41,575 nucleotides of DNA, from contig JBEVNR010000031.1 of NCBI GenBank assembly GCA_040507985.1, positions 1 through 41,575 of the forward strand. Direction: 5' to 3'. The position numbers and the translations under genes are program-made. Under the pieces are notes generated by a model. The model was not told the origin of the DNA. It searched no databases and saw nothing but the letters and a program-made list of their open reading frames with translations. The stretch is from JBEVNR01 sp040507985. Its GTDB lineage: Bacteria > Pseudomonadota > Alphaproteobacteria > Rickettsiales > UBA6187. The first letter of the stretch is position 1. Each line of letters begins with the position of its first letter. Below are positions 18,603 through 26,540 of the stretch, one piece after another.

Positions 18603-19604
18603 ATGGGATGGTTGTTTCCGGGAGGCTCGGGAGGGCAAACGAAATGGGTGCGCGTGGCCGCGCTCGTCATTATCGGCGCATTTTGCTACGACCAATATAC
18701 GAAAAACCTTTCTAATGACGTCCAAGGCGACGAAGAGAAATCCGCGCCCGGAGAGGAATCGAAAGTGGAGAAGGAAACGAATAGCTGGCTGGAGAGCAGC
18801 GTCAAGCGCTACGCCGACACCGAAAGCGGACGCGAGGTGCTTAAAGCCCTCATGCGGGGCAGGCTAAAGGACGAAACGGGCGCGGACGACCCTGCGCTGG
18901 CCCTCACGCAACTGCAAGGCACGCAAGCGCGCTTCTACGACATAAAAATTGGCGGCGGAAACGAGACGTTCCTGCAATGCGGCGACGAGATGAAGGTACA
19001 CTGGCGTCTTATCGACAAGCACAACGCCGAGATATTGGACACAAGGCGGCAAGGCGCCGAACCGGAATTCCTTCGGCTAGGCGCCCATAACCTCGTGCCG
19101 GGCGTGGAGCATTCGCTGTTCGGAATGCGCCCGGGCGGGGTAAGGCGGGTGCAGGTGCCGTCGAAGCTCGCCTTCGACGGCACCGGTTTCTTTAACTCTT
19201 ACGTCATGCCGAAAGATCCGGTCGCGTTTGAGGTGGAGGTGACGGAAATAAAGCCGGCGCCCGTTCTAAACGTTCGCGTCATCGGCGAAGAAACGGTTCC
19301 GCACGAAAACGACGACGCCCTCACGCTCGAATGCGGCATGGAGGCCGAAATCGACGTGTCGGCGAGCGGACGCGGCGGCGCGCCCCAAAGCCTTCGCTTC
19401 ACCTTCGGCCGGGAAACGCCCGACGCCCCCCTTTTCGCGCAACGCATGGCGCAAGGGCTGCGCGCGCAAGAATCGCGCACCGCCGAGGCGCCGAACTCTC
19501 CCGAAGCGACGGAAGCGCTCCGCCGCCTTTTCGGAGACGCGCAGGAAGAATGGTTTAAGGACGGATTCGTCTCTTTAAGGGTAACCCTCCGCACGTTGCG
19601 ATAA
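18603..19604 (+). CDS. Membrane-anchored FKBP-type peptidyl-prolyl isomerase-like protein
   Basis: The 333-residue product has one N-terminal hydrophobic anchor (about 13-30, WVRVAALVIIGAFCYDQY) and a charged linker. An FKBP-like domain spans about 115-220: DEMKVHWRLID, GAHNLVPGVEHSLFGMRPGG, RRVQVPSKLAFDG and the closing VAFEVEVTEI strand. A second beta-rich region (about 225-333) may be a degenerate repeat of the fold. Several usual FKBP active-site aromatics are replaced: the pocket Trp by Val in LVPGVEHS, and the late Tyr by Phe in KLAFDG. Catalysis may therefore be weak and a chaperone role is possible. GAGGAA upstream of ATG 18603 is a good ribosome binding site. It follows the exported helical-repeat gene by 15 bases. 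Confidence 0.8.
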   Translation: MGWLFPGGSGGQTKWVRVAALVIIGAFCYDQYTKNLSNDVQGDEEKSAPGEESKVEKETNSWLESSVKRYADTESGREVLKALMRGRLKDETGADDPALALTQLQGTQARFYDIKIGGGNETFLQCGDEMKVHWRLIDKHNAEILDTRRQGAEPEFLRLGAHNLVPGVEHSLFGMRPGGVRRVQVPSKLAFDGTGFFNSYVMPKDPVAFEVEVTEIKPAPVLNVRVIGEETVPHENDDALTLECGMEAEIDVSASGRGGAPQSLRFTFGRETPDAPLFAQRMAQGLRAQESRTAEAPNSPEATEALRRLFGDAQEEWFKDGFVSLRVTLRTLR

Positions 19605-19631
19605 ATTTTCGCTTTTATAGTCAAACCTCTT

Positions 19632-19669
19632 AGAGGCCCCGTAGCGATTTAACTTTTAGGCGGTTTTTG
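19632..19669 (+). repeat. Dispersed repeat, family 2, copy B
   Basis: It contains GTAGCGATTTAACTTTTAGG followed by CGGTTTTTG, between two convergent genes. It matches 10779-10813 over about 35 bases with few differences. Confidence 0.5.
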
Positions 19670-19704
19670 AGAGATTCTTCGCATGCGCGGAGCGGGTGGG
19701 GAGG

Positions 19705-20325
19705 CTAAAACCGCCGATCGAACCGCTCTACGTCGACGCCGGCCCGAATCATGCCGACGAGGTTTTCTCCCTCGAAGACGGCGAAGGCGACGTCGGCCTG
19801 AAACAATCCCGTATCGTCGCTAAAGCGCACCGGTCCGATATAAGGAGAAGGCGATTTTTTTCCCGCCGTTTGACTCCAGCATTCCTCTTTCCCTTGCCAG
19901 TAGACGGCGTTCGGAGACGTCATGGCCACGGCGACGCCTTGCGCGTCCGCCGCGATAATCTCGGTGTACATGCCCGCTCCCTTGCGCATCACGTCGCGAA
20001 GATAGTCGGCGAGCGGATTGTTCAAGGTTTGGGCCGCCAATGCATTGTTGTTTTTCTTTAACTCCGATCGCCACGTGGCGTCGAGCGCGCGCATCTCCGA
20101 CGCGCTCATGTAATCCGTCGCCTTGCTATGGGCGGAAAGCGTTCCTACCACGAGAGGGTCGCTCGCCCATTTGCGCATTTCTTCGTCAACCAATCCGTTT
20201 AGCTCCGACGCGTATCCGTTGGGGGAGAGCGCGGGAACCGCCGTCGCGACCGGCTCGTCGGCAAGGGAGGCGCCGGCATATGCGAGCATCGCCGTCAAAA
20301 AAATACACGTACCAACAAATTGCAT
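19705..20325 (-). CDS. Exported Cache/PDC-like sensor-domain protein
   Basis: The 206-residue product begins with a signal peptide (MQFVGTCIFLTAMLAYAGAS, probable cleavage near LADE). The mature part resembles a single extracytoplasmic Cache/PDC sensing domain: a long N-terminal helix (ELNGLVDEEMRKWASDPLVV), then the beta-sheet core with MYTEIIAADAQGVAVAMTSP, DYWQG-like YWQGKEECW, and GLFQADVAFAVFEGENLVGM. There is no kinase, cyclase or chemoreceptor output domain, so this is a free periplasmic ligand-binding module, perhaps working with a separate receptor. GGAAGG precedes ATG 20325. It is divergent from recN, with about 100 bases between them. The fold assignment is by pattern, and the ligand is unknown. 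Confidence 0.6.
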   Translation of the reverse strand: MQFVGTCIFLTAMLAYAGASLADEPVATAVPALSPNGYASELNGLVDEEMRKWASDPLVVGTLSAHSKATDYMSASEMRALDATWRSELKKNNNALAAQTLNNPLADYLRDVMRKGAGMYTEIIAADAQGVAVAMTSPNAVYWQGKEECWSQTAGKKSPSPYIGPVRFSDDTGLFQADVAFAVFEGENLVGMIRAGVDVERFDRRF

Positions 20326-20425
20326 ACATCCTTCCCGTGATCAAAAACGGCGCGTCGCTTACATCTTCTTGCTTTTTTCTCAATATTATATTAATGGATT
20401 AACTTTATTCGATGGTGCGCGAACT

Positions 20426-22117
20426 ATGCTTCATTTCGTCTCTCTCGTGAACGTCGCCCTTATTGAAAAGGCGGAGCTGTCCCTGCCGTCCGGATTTTGC
20501 GCCTTTACCGGAGAAACCGGGGCGGGAAAGTCGGTGCTGCTGAACGCGCTGGCCTTCGCGACGGGAAAACGCCCCGCCAAGGGATTGCTTCGCGCCGGAG
20601 CGGAAGAGGGGAGCGTCTCCGCCGCCTTCGGCCGTCTTTCCCTTCGCGTGAAGGCGATATTGGACGCCGCCGGGCTTTCCCCCGACGAAAACGGAGAAAT
20701 CATCTTGCGTCGCCGCCTTTGGGCGGAGGGAAGGTCGCGCGCCTACGTCAACGATTGCGCCGTCGGCGCGCCGTTATTGAAGGAATTGGGCGATGCGCTT
20801 ATGGAAATTCACGGCCAGCACGACAAGCGCGGATTGCAGGATGCCTCGAACCACCGCGCAATGCTCGATAGGTATGCCGGACTCTCGGACGCCGCAAAAA
20901 AAGTCGGGGACGCCTTCGCCGAAAAACAAGGTGCGGAGCGAGCATGGCTGCGGGCAAGGGAGGAACGGGCGGCGCTCGAGCGCGACAAGGACTTTCTCGC
21001 CTATGCGGTGAAGGAGTTGGAGGCGCTTTCGCCGGAGCCGGGGTTGGAATCCCTTCTTGAGGAAAAAAGGCTTCGCGTAAAAAACGCCGAGCGATTGCAA
21101 GGCGCGCGCGCGGAATTGGAGGCGGCGCTGTACGGATCGGAAGACGGGACGCCCGGCTTTGCCGCGCTTTCCTCCCGCATCGCCGAGGCGATCGCCCATG
21201 CGGCGCAGTGGGGCGGGGGAACGGGCGAACGCGGCGCGCGCTTCCGCGAACATGCGCTAGAGGCCGAAGCGGCGGCGGAAGAGGCGCTGCGCGTTTTAGA
21301 CGAAGGTACGCAGCCCGACGAAGCGACGGACGCGTTGGAGGACCGCTTATATGCCTTGCGTCTGGCCGCGCGAAAATATGGCGTGGAGTCGGACGCGTTG
21401 CCGGACGTGCTGGAAGAGACGCGCCGCAAGCTTATCGTCGCCCAAGGCGGAACGGAAGACGAGTCGCGCCATAAAAAACGTGCGGACGTCGCTTGGAAAG
21501 CCTATGCGGACGAGGCCGGAGCCTTGCACGAGAAACGCGAGGAGGCGGCAAGGAAATTGGGGGAGGCCCTCACGCGCGAATTGCGGGAGTTGTACATGCC
21601 CCACGCCGAAGCGTTCGTCAGCATTTCACGGCTTGCCGACGCGGACGGCGGAAAACACGGCGTCACGGACGTCGAGTTCATGCTCCGCAGCAACCCCGGC
21701 ATGCCGCCCGGACCGTTGGCCTCAATTGCCTCCGGCGGCGAGTTATCGCGGTGCATGCTGGCGTTTAAGGCGGTGCTTTCCGAAGGGGAAGGCGGGGCGG
21801 CAAGCATGATTTTCGACGAGATAGACTCCGGGGTCAGCGGCGCCGCCGCCGAGGCCGTGGGAGTGCGATTAAAGGCGTTAGGAAAAAAAGCGCAAATCTT
21901 CGTCGTGACGCATCAGCCGCAGGTTGCCGCCTGCGCCGACGCACAATTTTTGGTAGAAAAAAAGACCGACGGGTTGCATACGCGCACCGAAATTCTTGCC
22001 CTGTCGCCGGAGGGGCGCGTGGAAGAGATTTCCCGCCTTTTTTCCGGCGCGGCCATCGGCCTTGAGGCCACGCGCATGGCGGAAAAACTACTCGCCGACG
22101 CAAGGGCCTCGTCGTAA
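20426..22117 (+). CDS. recN: DNA repair ATPase RecN
   Basis: This SMC-like ATPase acts in double-strand break repair and DNA end cohesion. The 563-residue product has Walker A GETGAGKS at residues 29-36, the IHGQHDKRGLQD segment, and long heptad-rich coiled-coil arms in the middle. The C-terminus carries the ABC signature ASGGELSRCMLAFKAVL, Walker B MIFDEIDSGVSG, and VVTHQPQVAACAD. Length is typical. The open frame extends far upstream across the divergent gene's promoter, but ATG 20426 gives the normal RecN start (MLHFVSLVNVALIEKAEL). It converges on dapF with 14 bases between stops. In many alphaproteobacteria recN follows bamD; that linkage is absent here. Confidence 0.95.
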   Translation: MLHFVSLVNVALIEKAELSLPSGFCAFTGETGAGKSVLLNALAFATGKRPAKGLLRAGAEEGSVSAAFGRLSLRVKAILDAAGLSPDENGEIILRRRLWAEGRSRAYVNDCAVGAPLLKELGDALMEIHGQHDKRGLQDASNHRAMLDRYAGLSDAAKKVGDAFAEKQGAERAWLRAREERAALERDKDFLAYAVKELEALSPEPGLESLLEEKRLRVKNAERLQGARAELEAALYGSEDGTPGFAALSSRIAEAIAHAAQWGGGTGERGARFREHALEAEAAAEEALRVLDEGTQPDEATDALEDRLYALRLAARKYGVESDALPDVLEETRRKLIVAQGGTEDESRHKKRADVAWKAYADEAGALHEKREEAARKLGEALTRELRELYMPHAEAFVSISRLADADGGKHGVTDVEFMLRSNPGMPPGPLASIASGGELSRCMLAFKAVLSEGEGGAASMIFDEIDSGVSGAAAEAVGVRLKALGKKAQIFVVTHQPQVAACADAQFLVEKKTDGLHTRTEILALSPEGRVEEISRLFSGAAIGLEATRMAEKLLADARASS

Positions 22118-22131
22118 GCGCCGCATCCCTT

Positions 22132-22992
22132 CTACGCGTCGCGGCTTAGCGCATCGACGTCGACCGTGCCGACGAACACCGTCGCCGTCGGCCCTTTCAT
22201 CATAAGGGAGCCGTTTTGGGAATAAGACAGCGCCACCTTGCCGCCGCGCATATGCACCGACACGACCGCGCTCGCGTCCACGATTCCCTTTTTCGCCGCG
22301 ACGGCAAAGGCGGCGCAGGCGCCGGTGCCGCAGGCTTGCGTGAGGCCCGACCCTCGTTCCCACGTGCGCATCATCAACGCGTTTTCGCCCAATACGGACA
22401 CGATGTGCACGTTCACCCTGTCGGGAAACAACGCATGCGTCTCAAGGCGCGAACCAACCCGAGCCACGTCGATTCCCGGAGCGTTTTCGACGAAAAACAC
22501 GAGGTGCGGATTGCCCACGCTCACGACGGCGCCAAGGGGAAGCCCCGGCTCGTCACATTCCAGGTTCATGACGTCGCGCTCTTCGCGGAGCGGAACGTCC
22601 TTCCAATCGAAGGAAGGCTTGCCCATGTCCACGCTGATCGCGCGGGGGTTCTTGCGCCTGTCGCGCGTGGCGAGCGTCCTCCTTCCGTCAATCTTCATGA
22701 CGCATCTTTCGTCGCCGGAGGCTTCCATCAGCAAATAGGCGACGCAGCGCGTGGCGTTTCCGCATGCGGGAGACTCGCTGCCGTCGGCGTTATAAAACCG
22801 CACCTGCGCCTCGACCAGCGGCGCGCCCTCCAATATTACCACTTGATCGCACCCTATGCCCAGCCGGCGGTCGCATAGAAGGGGAATAAGGCTTTTTCCC
22901 GGAGGAACGACGCCGGAACGCGCGTCTATGACGACGAAATCGTTGCCGAGTCCGTGCATTTTAATGAAGGGAATGGGAGCGGCGCCGGTCAT
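22132..22992 (-). CDS. dapF: Diaminopimelate epimerase
   Basis: This enzyme converts LL- to meso-diaminopimelate for lysine and peptidoglycan synthesis in the cytosol. The 286-residue product starts FIKMHGLGNDFVVIDAR, the family signature. It has both catalytic cysteines: Cys77 in SPACGNATRCVAY and Cys221 in QACGTGACAAF. ATG 22992 is preferred to TTG 23007; neither has a strong ribosome binding site. It is not linked to dapA (26533-27420), which lies 3.5 kb away on the same strand. Identification is secure. Confidence 0.94.
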   Translation of the reverse strand: MTGAAPIPFIKMHGLGNDFVVIDARSGVVPPGKSLIPLLCDRRLGIGCDQVVILEGAPLVEAQVRFYNADGSESPACGNATRCVAYLLMEASGDERCVMKIDGRRTLATRDRRKNPRAISVDMGKPSFDWKDVPLREERDVMNLECDEPGLPLGAVVSVGNPHLVFFVENAPGIDVARVGSRLETHALFPDRVNVHIVSVLGENALMMRTWERGSGLTQACGTGACAAFAVAAKKGIVDASAVVSVHMRGGKVALSYSQNGSLMMKGPTATVFVGTVDVDALSRDA

Positions 22993-23007
22993 GCTTTTGC
23001 TATCCAA

Positions 23008-23318
23008 TAACGTTGAAGGCTAAGTGATACCCCGAATCGGCGAGCCGTTCAATAGGTCAATAAAAGCGCCGGATATTTCCCCGTTCCTCTTGATAATCTT
23101 TCAAAGAGGCATATATTTAGGACTTACGCGAAATGAGTATTTTTGAGAGATTTTAAGGAATTTTCGCGCGCAGAACCGCAGCGTACTAAACGCGAAGGCC
23201 TGCCCCCGTGAAAGCGGGGGTGAGGATTCGAGCACGAAAATGACGACAAAATTATCGAAAAGACGACGTTTCGCGTAAGTCCTAATATTATCCGTTCGTT
23301 ACGGTAGGAAACCTAAGT
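23008..23318. other. Intergenic region between divergent dapF and hslU, carrying an inverted-repeat element
   Basis: More than half of this 311-base gap is the 169-bp element described separately. The remaining about 110 bases next to dapF must hold the dapF promoter. The 33 bases before hslU hold only its ribosome binding site (TAGGAA), so hslU transcription probably starts within or beyond the element. I see no RNA gene. Confidence 0.4.
23117..23285. repeat. 169-bp MITE-like element with perfect 17-bp terminal inverted repeats
   Basis: TTAGGACTTACGCGAAA at 23117-23133 is exactly mirrored by TTTCGCGTAAGTCCTAA at 23269-23285. A second hairpin with C5G/G5 arms (CCCCCG...CGGGGG, 23203-23220) sits inside. 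No open frame fills it. About 35 bases of its right end recur, on the opposite strand, at 34368-34402. The immediate flanks are TA-rich, so a TA target duplication is possible but not provable. Confidence 0.65.
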
Positions 23319-24689
23319 ATGACGCATCCCTCGTTGCCGGACATGCCGTCGGCGGCAAAAATTTCCCTGGAAGAAATGGCCCCGAAAAATATCGTCGCCG
23401 AGCTTGACCGCTATATCGTCGGCCAAACGCAAGCGAAGAAAAAAGTGGCGATTGCGCTGCGCAACCGGTGGCGGCGGCGGCGGGTAGATTCCCCCATGCG
23501 GGAAGAAATCGTGCCGAAAAATATTTTAATGATAGGTTCCACCGGCGTCGGAAAAACCGAAATCGCGCGGCGGGTGGCAAGATTGTCGTCTTCCCCCTTT
23601 TTAAAAGTTGAGGCCACGAAATTTACCGAAGTGGGATATGTGGGGCGCGACGTCGATTCCATCATTCGCGACTTAACCGACGTGGCCATGAACGTGGTGA
23701 AAAAAGAACATAAGGAAACGGTGAGCGAAAAGGCCGCCCGCGCCGCCGAAGAAGCTCTGCTCAACGCCTTGGTGGGGGAAAACGCCGGAGGCGACACGCG
23801 CGAAAAGTTCCGTCAAAAACTGAAGGACGGATTGCTCGAGGAAAAAGAGGTGGAACTCGAATTGGAGGACAACGCGCCTCCCGGAGGCTTTTCCTCCATG
23901 GACATTCCCGGCATGCCCGGTTCGCAAGTCGGCGTGCTTAATATCGGCGAAATGATCTCCAAGGCGATGGGCGGGAATGCGACGAAAAAAAGACGGGTGA
24001 CGGTAGAAAAAGGCCGAAAGCTTCTACAGTCCGAAGAGGAAGATAAACTTCTCGACCAAGAAAAAATCGTTGCGGAAGCCCTTGATCGCGTTCAGCAGGA
24101 CGGCATCGTCTTCATTGACGAGATCGATAAGATAGCGACGCGCGGCGGCGCCGGCCACTCCTCCGGCGAAGTCAGTCGGGAAGGGGTGCAGCGCGACTTG
24201 TTGCCTTTGTTGGAGGGGGCATCCGTCAAAACCCAATACGGCATGGTGCAAACCGACCATATCTTGTTTATTGCGTCCGGCGCCTTCCATTTGGCGTCGC
24301 CGTCCGACTTATTGCCGGAATTGCAGGGACGCCTCCCCATTCGCGTCGAGCTTTCGCCGCTGACGGAAGACGATCTCGTGCGCATCCTGCAAGAACCGGA
24401 GTGCAGCCTGACCCAACAATACTCCGCCTTAATGGCGACCGAGGGCGTGACGGTTCGCTTTACCGAAGACGGATTGAGGCGCATTGCCTCCATTGCCGCC
24501 GAGGTCAATAAAAACGTCGAAAATATTGGAGCGCGCCGCTTGCAAACCGTCATGGAGAACTTGCTGGAGGACGTCAGTTACGGCGCCGACGCCATGCGCG
24601 GGGCCGACATTACCGTCGACGCCTCCTATGTGGAAAATAATCTGGGCGAAATGGCAAGAAACTCCGATTTGTCGAAGTTTATTTTATAG
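23319..24689 (+). CDS. hslU: ATP-dependent protease ATPase subunit HslU (ClpY)
   Basis: This hexameric AAA+ unfoldase feeds substrates to the HslV protease. The 456-residue product begins with the family PKNIVAELDRYIVGQTQAKK, then Walker A GSTGVGKTEIARR (about 73-80), the HslU-specific VEATKFTEVGYVGRDVDSII, and an inserted I-domain with charged helices (about 125-235). Walker B IVFIDEIDKIA and the arginine-finger region LPELQGRLPIRVEL follow. The extreme C-terminus SDLSKFIL is the tail that docks into HslV. It is slightly longer than usual because of a short N-terminal extension. TAGGAA precedes ATG 23319. Unusually, hslV is not upstream but on the opposite strand at 25431-25979. Confidence 0.96.
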   Translation: MTHPSLPDMPSAAKISLEEMAPKNIVAELDRYIVGQTQAKKKVAIALRNRWRRRRVDSPMREEIVPKNILMIGSTGVGKTEIARRVARLSSSPFLKVEATKFTEVGYVGRDVDSIIRDLTDVAMNVVKKEHKETVSEKAARAAEEALLNALVGENAGGDTREKFRQKLKDGLLEEKEVELELEDNAPPGGFSSMDIPGMPGSQVGVLNIGEMISKAMGGNATKKRRVTVEKGRKLLQSEEEDKLLDQEKIVAEALDRVQQDGIVFIDEIDKIATRGGAGHSSGEVSREGVQRDLLPLLEGASVKTQYGMVQTDHILFIASGAFHLASPSDLLPELQGRLPIRVELSPLTEDDLVRILQEPECSLTQQYSALMATEGVTVRFTEDGLRRIASIAAEVNKNVENIGARRLQTVMENLLEDVSYGADAMRGADITVDASYVENNLGEMARNSDLSKFIL

Positions 24690-24725
24690 AAATAAGTGAT
24701 CGCCGCGACGTTGTGCCACTATTAG

Positions 24726-24746
24726 GACTTATGCAGTGCGTAAGTC
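24726..24746. repeat. Perfect 10-bp-stem hairpin between convergent genes, related to the 23117 element
   Basis: GACTTATGCA and TGCGTAAGTC flank a single central G; one pair is T-G. It is preceded by TTAG, giving TTAGGACTTA as in the ends of the 23117-23285 element. It may be a collapsed remnant of that element or act as a bidirectional transcription-end structure, though no T-run follows on either strand. Confidence 0.4.
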
Positions 24747-24750
24747 GTAA

Positions 24751-25302
24751 CTATGTCATCCGCTTAATAAGCCCGTCCCGCCAAACGAATTGATGGCATA
24801 AGGCGGCAATCACGTGGGCGGCGACGAGTCCGCACAGTCCGAAGGCGCCCACGGAATGGCATTGGCGAAAGAAGGCGCGCGCCTCTTCGTTTTTGACGAT
24901 AATAGTGGGAACGGTCCATTCCCCAAAGAAAGAGACGGCATATCCCGCCGCATTGGAAAACGCCCATCCCGACAGCGGCATGAGAAACATGAATCCGTAA
25001 AGCATGAAATGAGCGAGCGAGGCGGCCAGATGCATGGGACGATCGAATCGCGTTCCCGGATGCGCGGCCCCCGGCGTATGCGACCCGGCGCGAATCGCGA
25101 CGCGCATAACGGCCAGCCCTAATATTAAAATGCCGAAAGATTTATGCAGGCCATAGATTTTAGCCCGTTGCATGGGCGAGTCAATGTCCTCCATCAGAAA
25201 CCCCGCCGCAATCATGCCGACGATTAGGGCGGCCATGACCCAATGCATGGCTCGCATCGGTAGATTATAACGGGTCGGAACGGCGGCAGGTTTCATGGCC
25301 AT
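24751..25302 (-). CDS. Cytochrome b561-family membrane protein
   Basis: The 183-residue inner-membrane protein has four hydrophobic helices and the conserved histidines expected to bind two b-type hemes: MRAMHWVMAA in helix I, IYGLHKSFGILIL in helix II, and CHSVGAFGLCGLVAAHVIAALCH (positions about 145-170) in helix IV. It matches the bacterial b561 family of quinone-linked electron-transfer or superoxide-oxidase-like proteins. The electron donor and acceptor cannot be told. ATG 25302 is used; a second ATG two codons later is possible. It lies between hslV (upstream, same strand) and hslU (convergent), separating two genes that normally form an operon. Confidence 0.88.
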   Translation of the reverse strand: MAMKPAAVPTRYNLPMRAMHWVMAALIVGMIAAGFLMEDIDSPMQRAKIYGLHKSFGILILGLAVMRVAIRAGSHTPGAAHPGTRFDRPMHLAASLAHFMLYGFMFLMPLSGWAFSNAAGYAVSFFGEWTVPTIIVKNEEARAFFRQCHSVGAFGLCGLVAAHVIAALCHQFVWRDGLIKRMT

Positions 25303-25430
25303 AGGATAACGTGCGTTTTTATGTGGCTAATTGTTTAGTCCGACTATTCGATGGAACGGATATTTTTCATAATAGCGCAAACACCTTATCGTAATGGAAG
25401 ACAAATTTCAAGGCATTTAGCTTGCGCCGC

Positions 25431-25979
25431 TCACTCCGTCAAAATTTCAACCGTTACGTTATGATTGGTATAGACGCATATGTCCCCGGCAATCTTCATC
25501 GCTTCTCGCGCTATTTCTTCGGCGGTTAAGTCGCTATGCGCCGCCAAGGCGCGCGCGGCGGCGAGCGCGTAATTGCCGCCCGACCCTATGGCGACGACGC
25601 CGTCGTCCGGCTCGATCACGTCGCCGGACCCCGAAAGCAACAGCAGCGTGTCTTTGTCCGCCACGATCATCATCGCTTGCAATTGGCGCAAATATTTGTC
25701 GGTGCGCCAATCTTTCGCCAATTCGACGCAGGCGCGGGTCAATTGCTTCGGGTGCTTTTCAAGCTTGGCCTCAAGGCGTTCAAGCAAGGTGAAGGCGTCC
25801 GCCGTCGCTCCGGCAAAACCCGCCAGGACGTTGTCGTCCTTCAGCCTCCGCACCTTGCGCGCCTTTCCCTTAACGACGCATGGACCAAGCGAAACCTGCC
25901 CGTCCCCGGCAATGGCCGTTTTTCCGTTTTTTCTTACCGCAACGATAGTGGTGCCGTGCATTTCGGAGTCGGCGGTCAT
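25431..25979 (-). CDS. hslV: ATP-dependent protease proteolytic subunit HslV (ClpQ)
   Basis: This threonine protease forms a double-hexamer core capped by HslU. In the 182-residue product the short propeptide MTADSEMHG is followed by the N-terminal nucleophile TTIVAVRKNGKTAIAGDGQV (Thr10 of the precursor). The Gly-rich GVVAIGSGGNYALAAARAL and the C-terminal DICVYTNHNVTVEIL segments are diagnostic. ATG 25979 has AGGGAT at good spacing. It is transcribed towards cytochrome b561, downstream of smpB. Its partner hslU is convergent 0.7 kb away, so the two cannot share a transcript. RpoH control would be expected, but I see no convincing heat-shock promoter in the 87 bases upstream. Confidence 0.95.
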   Translation of the reverse strand: MTADSEMHGTTIVAVRKNGKTAIAGDGQVSLGPCVVKGKARKVRRLKDDNVLAGFAGATADAFTLLERLEAKLEKHPKQLTRACVELAKDWRTDKYLRQLQAMMIVADKDTLLLLSGSGDVIEPDDGVVAIGSGGNYALAAARALAAHSDLTAEEIAREAMKIAGDICVYTNHNVTVEILTE

Positions 25980-26066
25980 AGACTATCCCTAAAGAGTTTT
26001 TATCAATCGTAATACCGTGCTTTTTATATGCTCTACAGACTCTTATTATCCATCGACAAAAGCCCG

Positions 26067-26540
26067 TTACTCGCCGCGTTTTAACGTGCGATGTTTCTGT
26101 CGTTCCCATTCGCGTTGCTTAATCGTTTCGCGCTTGTCGTGCGTTTTCTTGCCCTTGGCCAGCGCGATTTCTATTTTTACCATGTTCTTATGGTTGAAAT
26201 AGACGGAAAGCGGCACGAGCGTCAGTCCCTTTTCCTTGACCTTTCCCGTCAGCTTACGGATTTCGGATTTGTGCATCAGCAATTTACGCGGACGGCGCGG
26301 ATCGTGGTTCCAGCGGGTTGCGCCTTTATATTCCGATACATGCATTTGGTACAGCATGACCGCGCCGAAGCGGTCCACGTCGGCGAAGGCGTCTCCCACG
26401 TTGGCCTTGCCCAGTCGCATCGACTTCACTTCGCTGCCCTGTAAGACGATTCCGCATTCGAATACGTCGAGTATTTCATACTCAAACCGGGCGCGGCGAT
26501 TGTCGGCAATGATCTTGCGCGGCCTTTCCTGCTCAGACAT
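26067..26540 (-). CDS. smpB: SsrA-binding protein SmpB
   Basis: SmpB binds tmRNA and delivers it to stalled ribosomes. The 157-residue product shows IIADNRRARFEYEILDVFEC, GIVLQGSEVKSMR, the YKGATRWNHDPRRPRKLLMH core and the basic C-terminal tail KRETIKQREWERQKHRTLKR. This is normal length. ATG 26540 overlaps the dapA stop by eight bases, so translation is probably coupled. The frame is open further upstream, but that part lies within dapA. No tmRNA (ssrA) gene is visible nearby. Confidence 0.95.
   Translation of the reverse strand: MSEQERPRKIIADNRRARFEYEILDVFECGIVLQGSEVKSMRLGKANVGDAFADVDRFGAVMLYQMHVSEYKGATRWNHDPRRPRKLLMHKSEIRKLTGKVKEKGLTLVPLSVYFNHKNMVKIEIALAKGKKTHDKRETIKQREWERQKHRTLKRGE

Noticed and set aside
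25980..26066. Heat-shock (sigma-32) promoter before hslV
   Set aside because: No pair of boxes close to the sigma-32 consensus with correct spacing could be seen.
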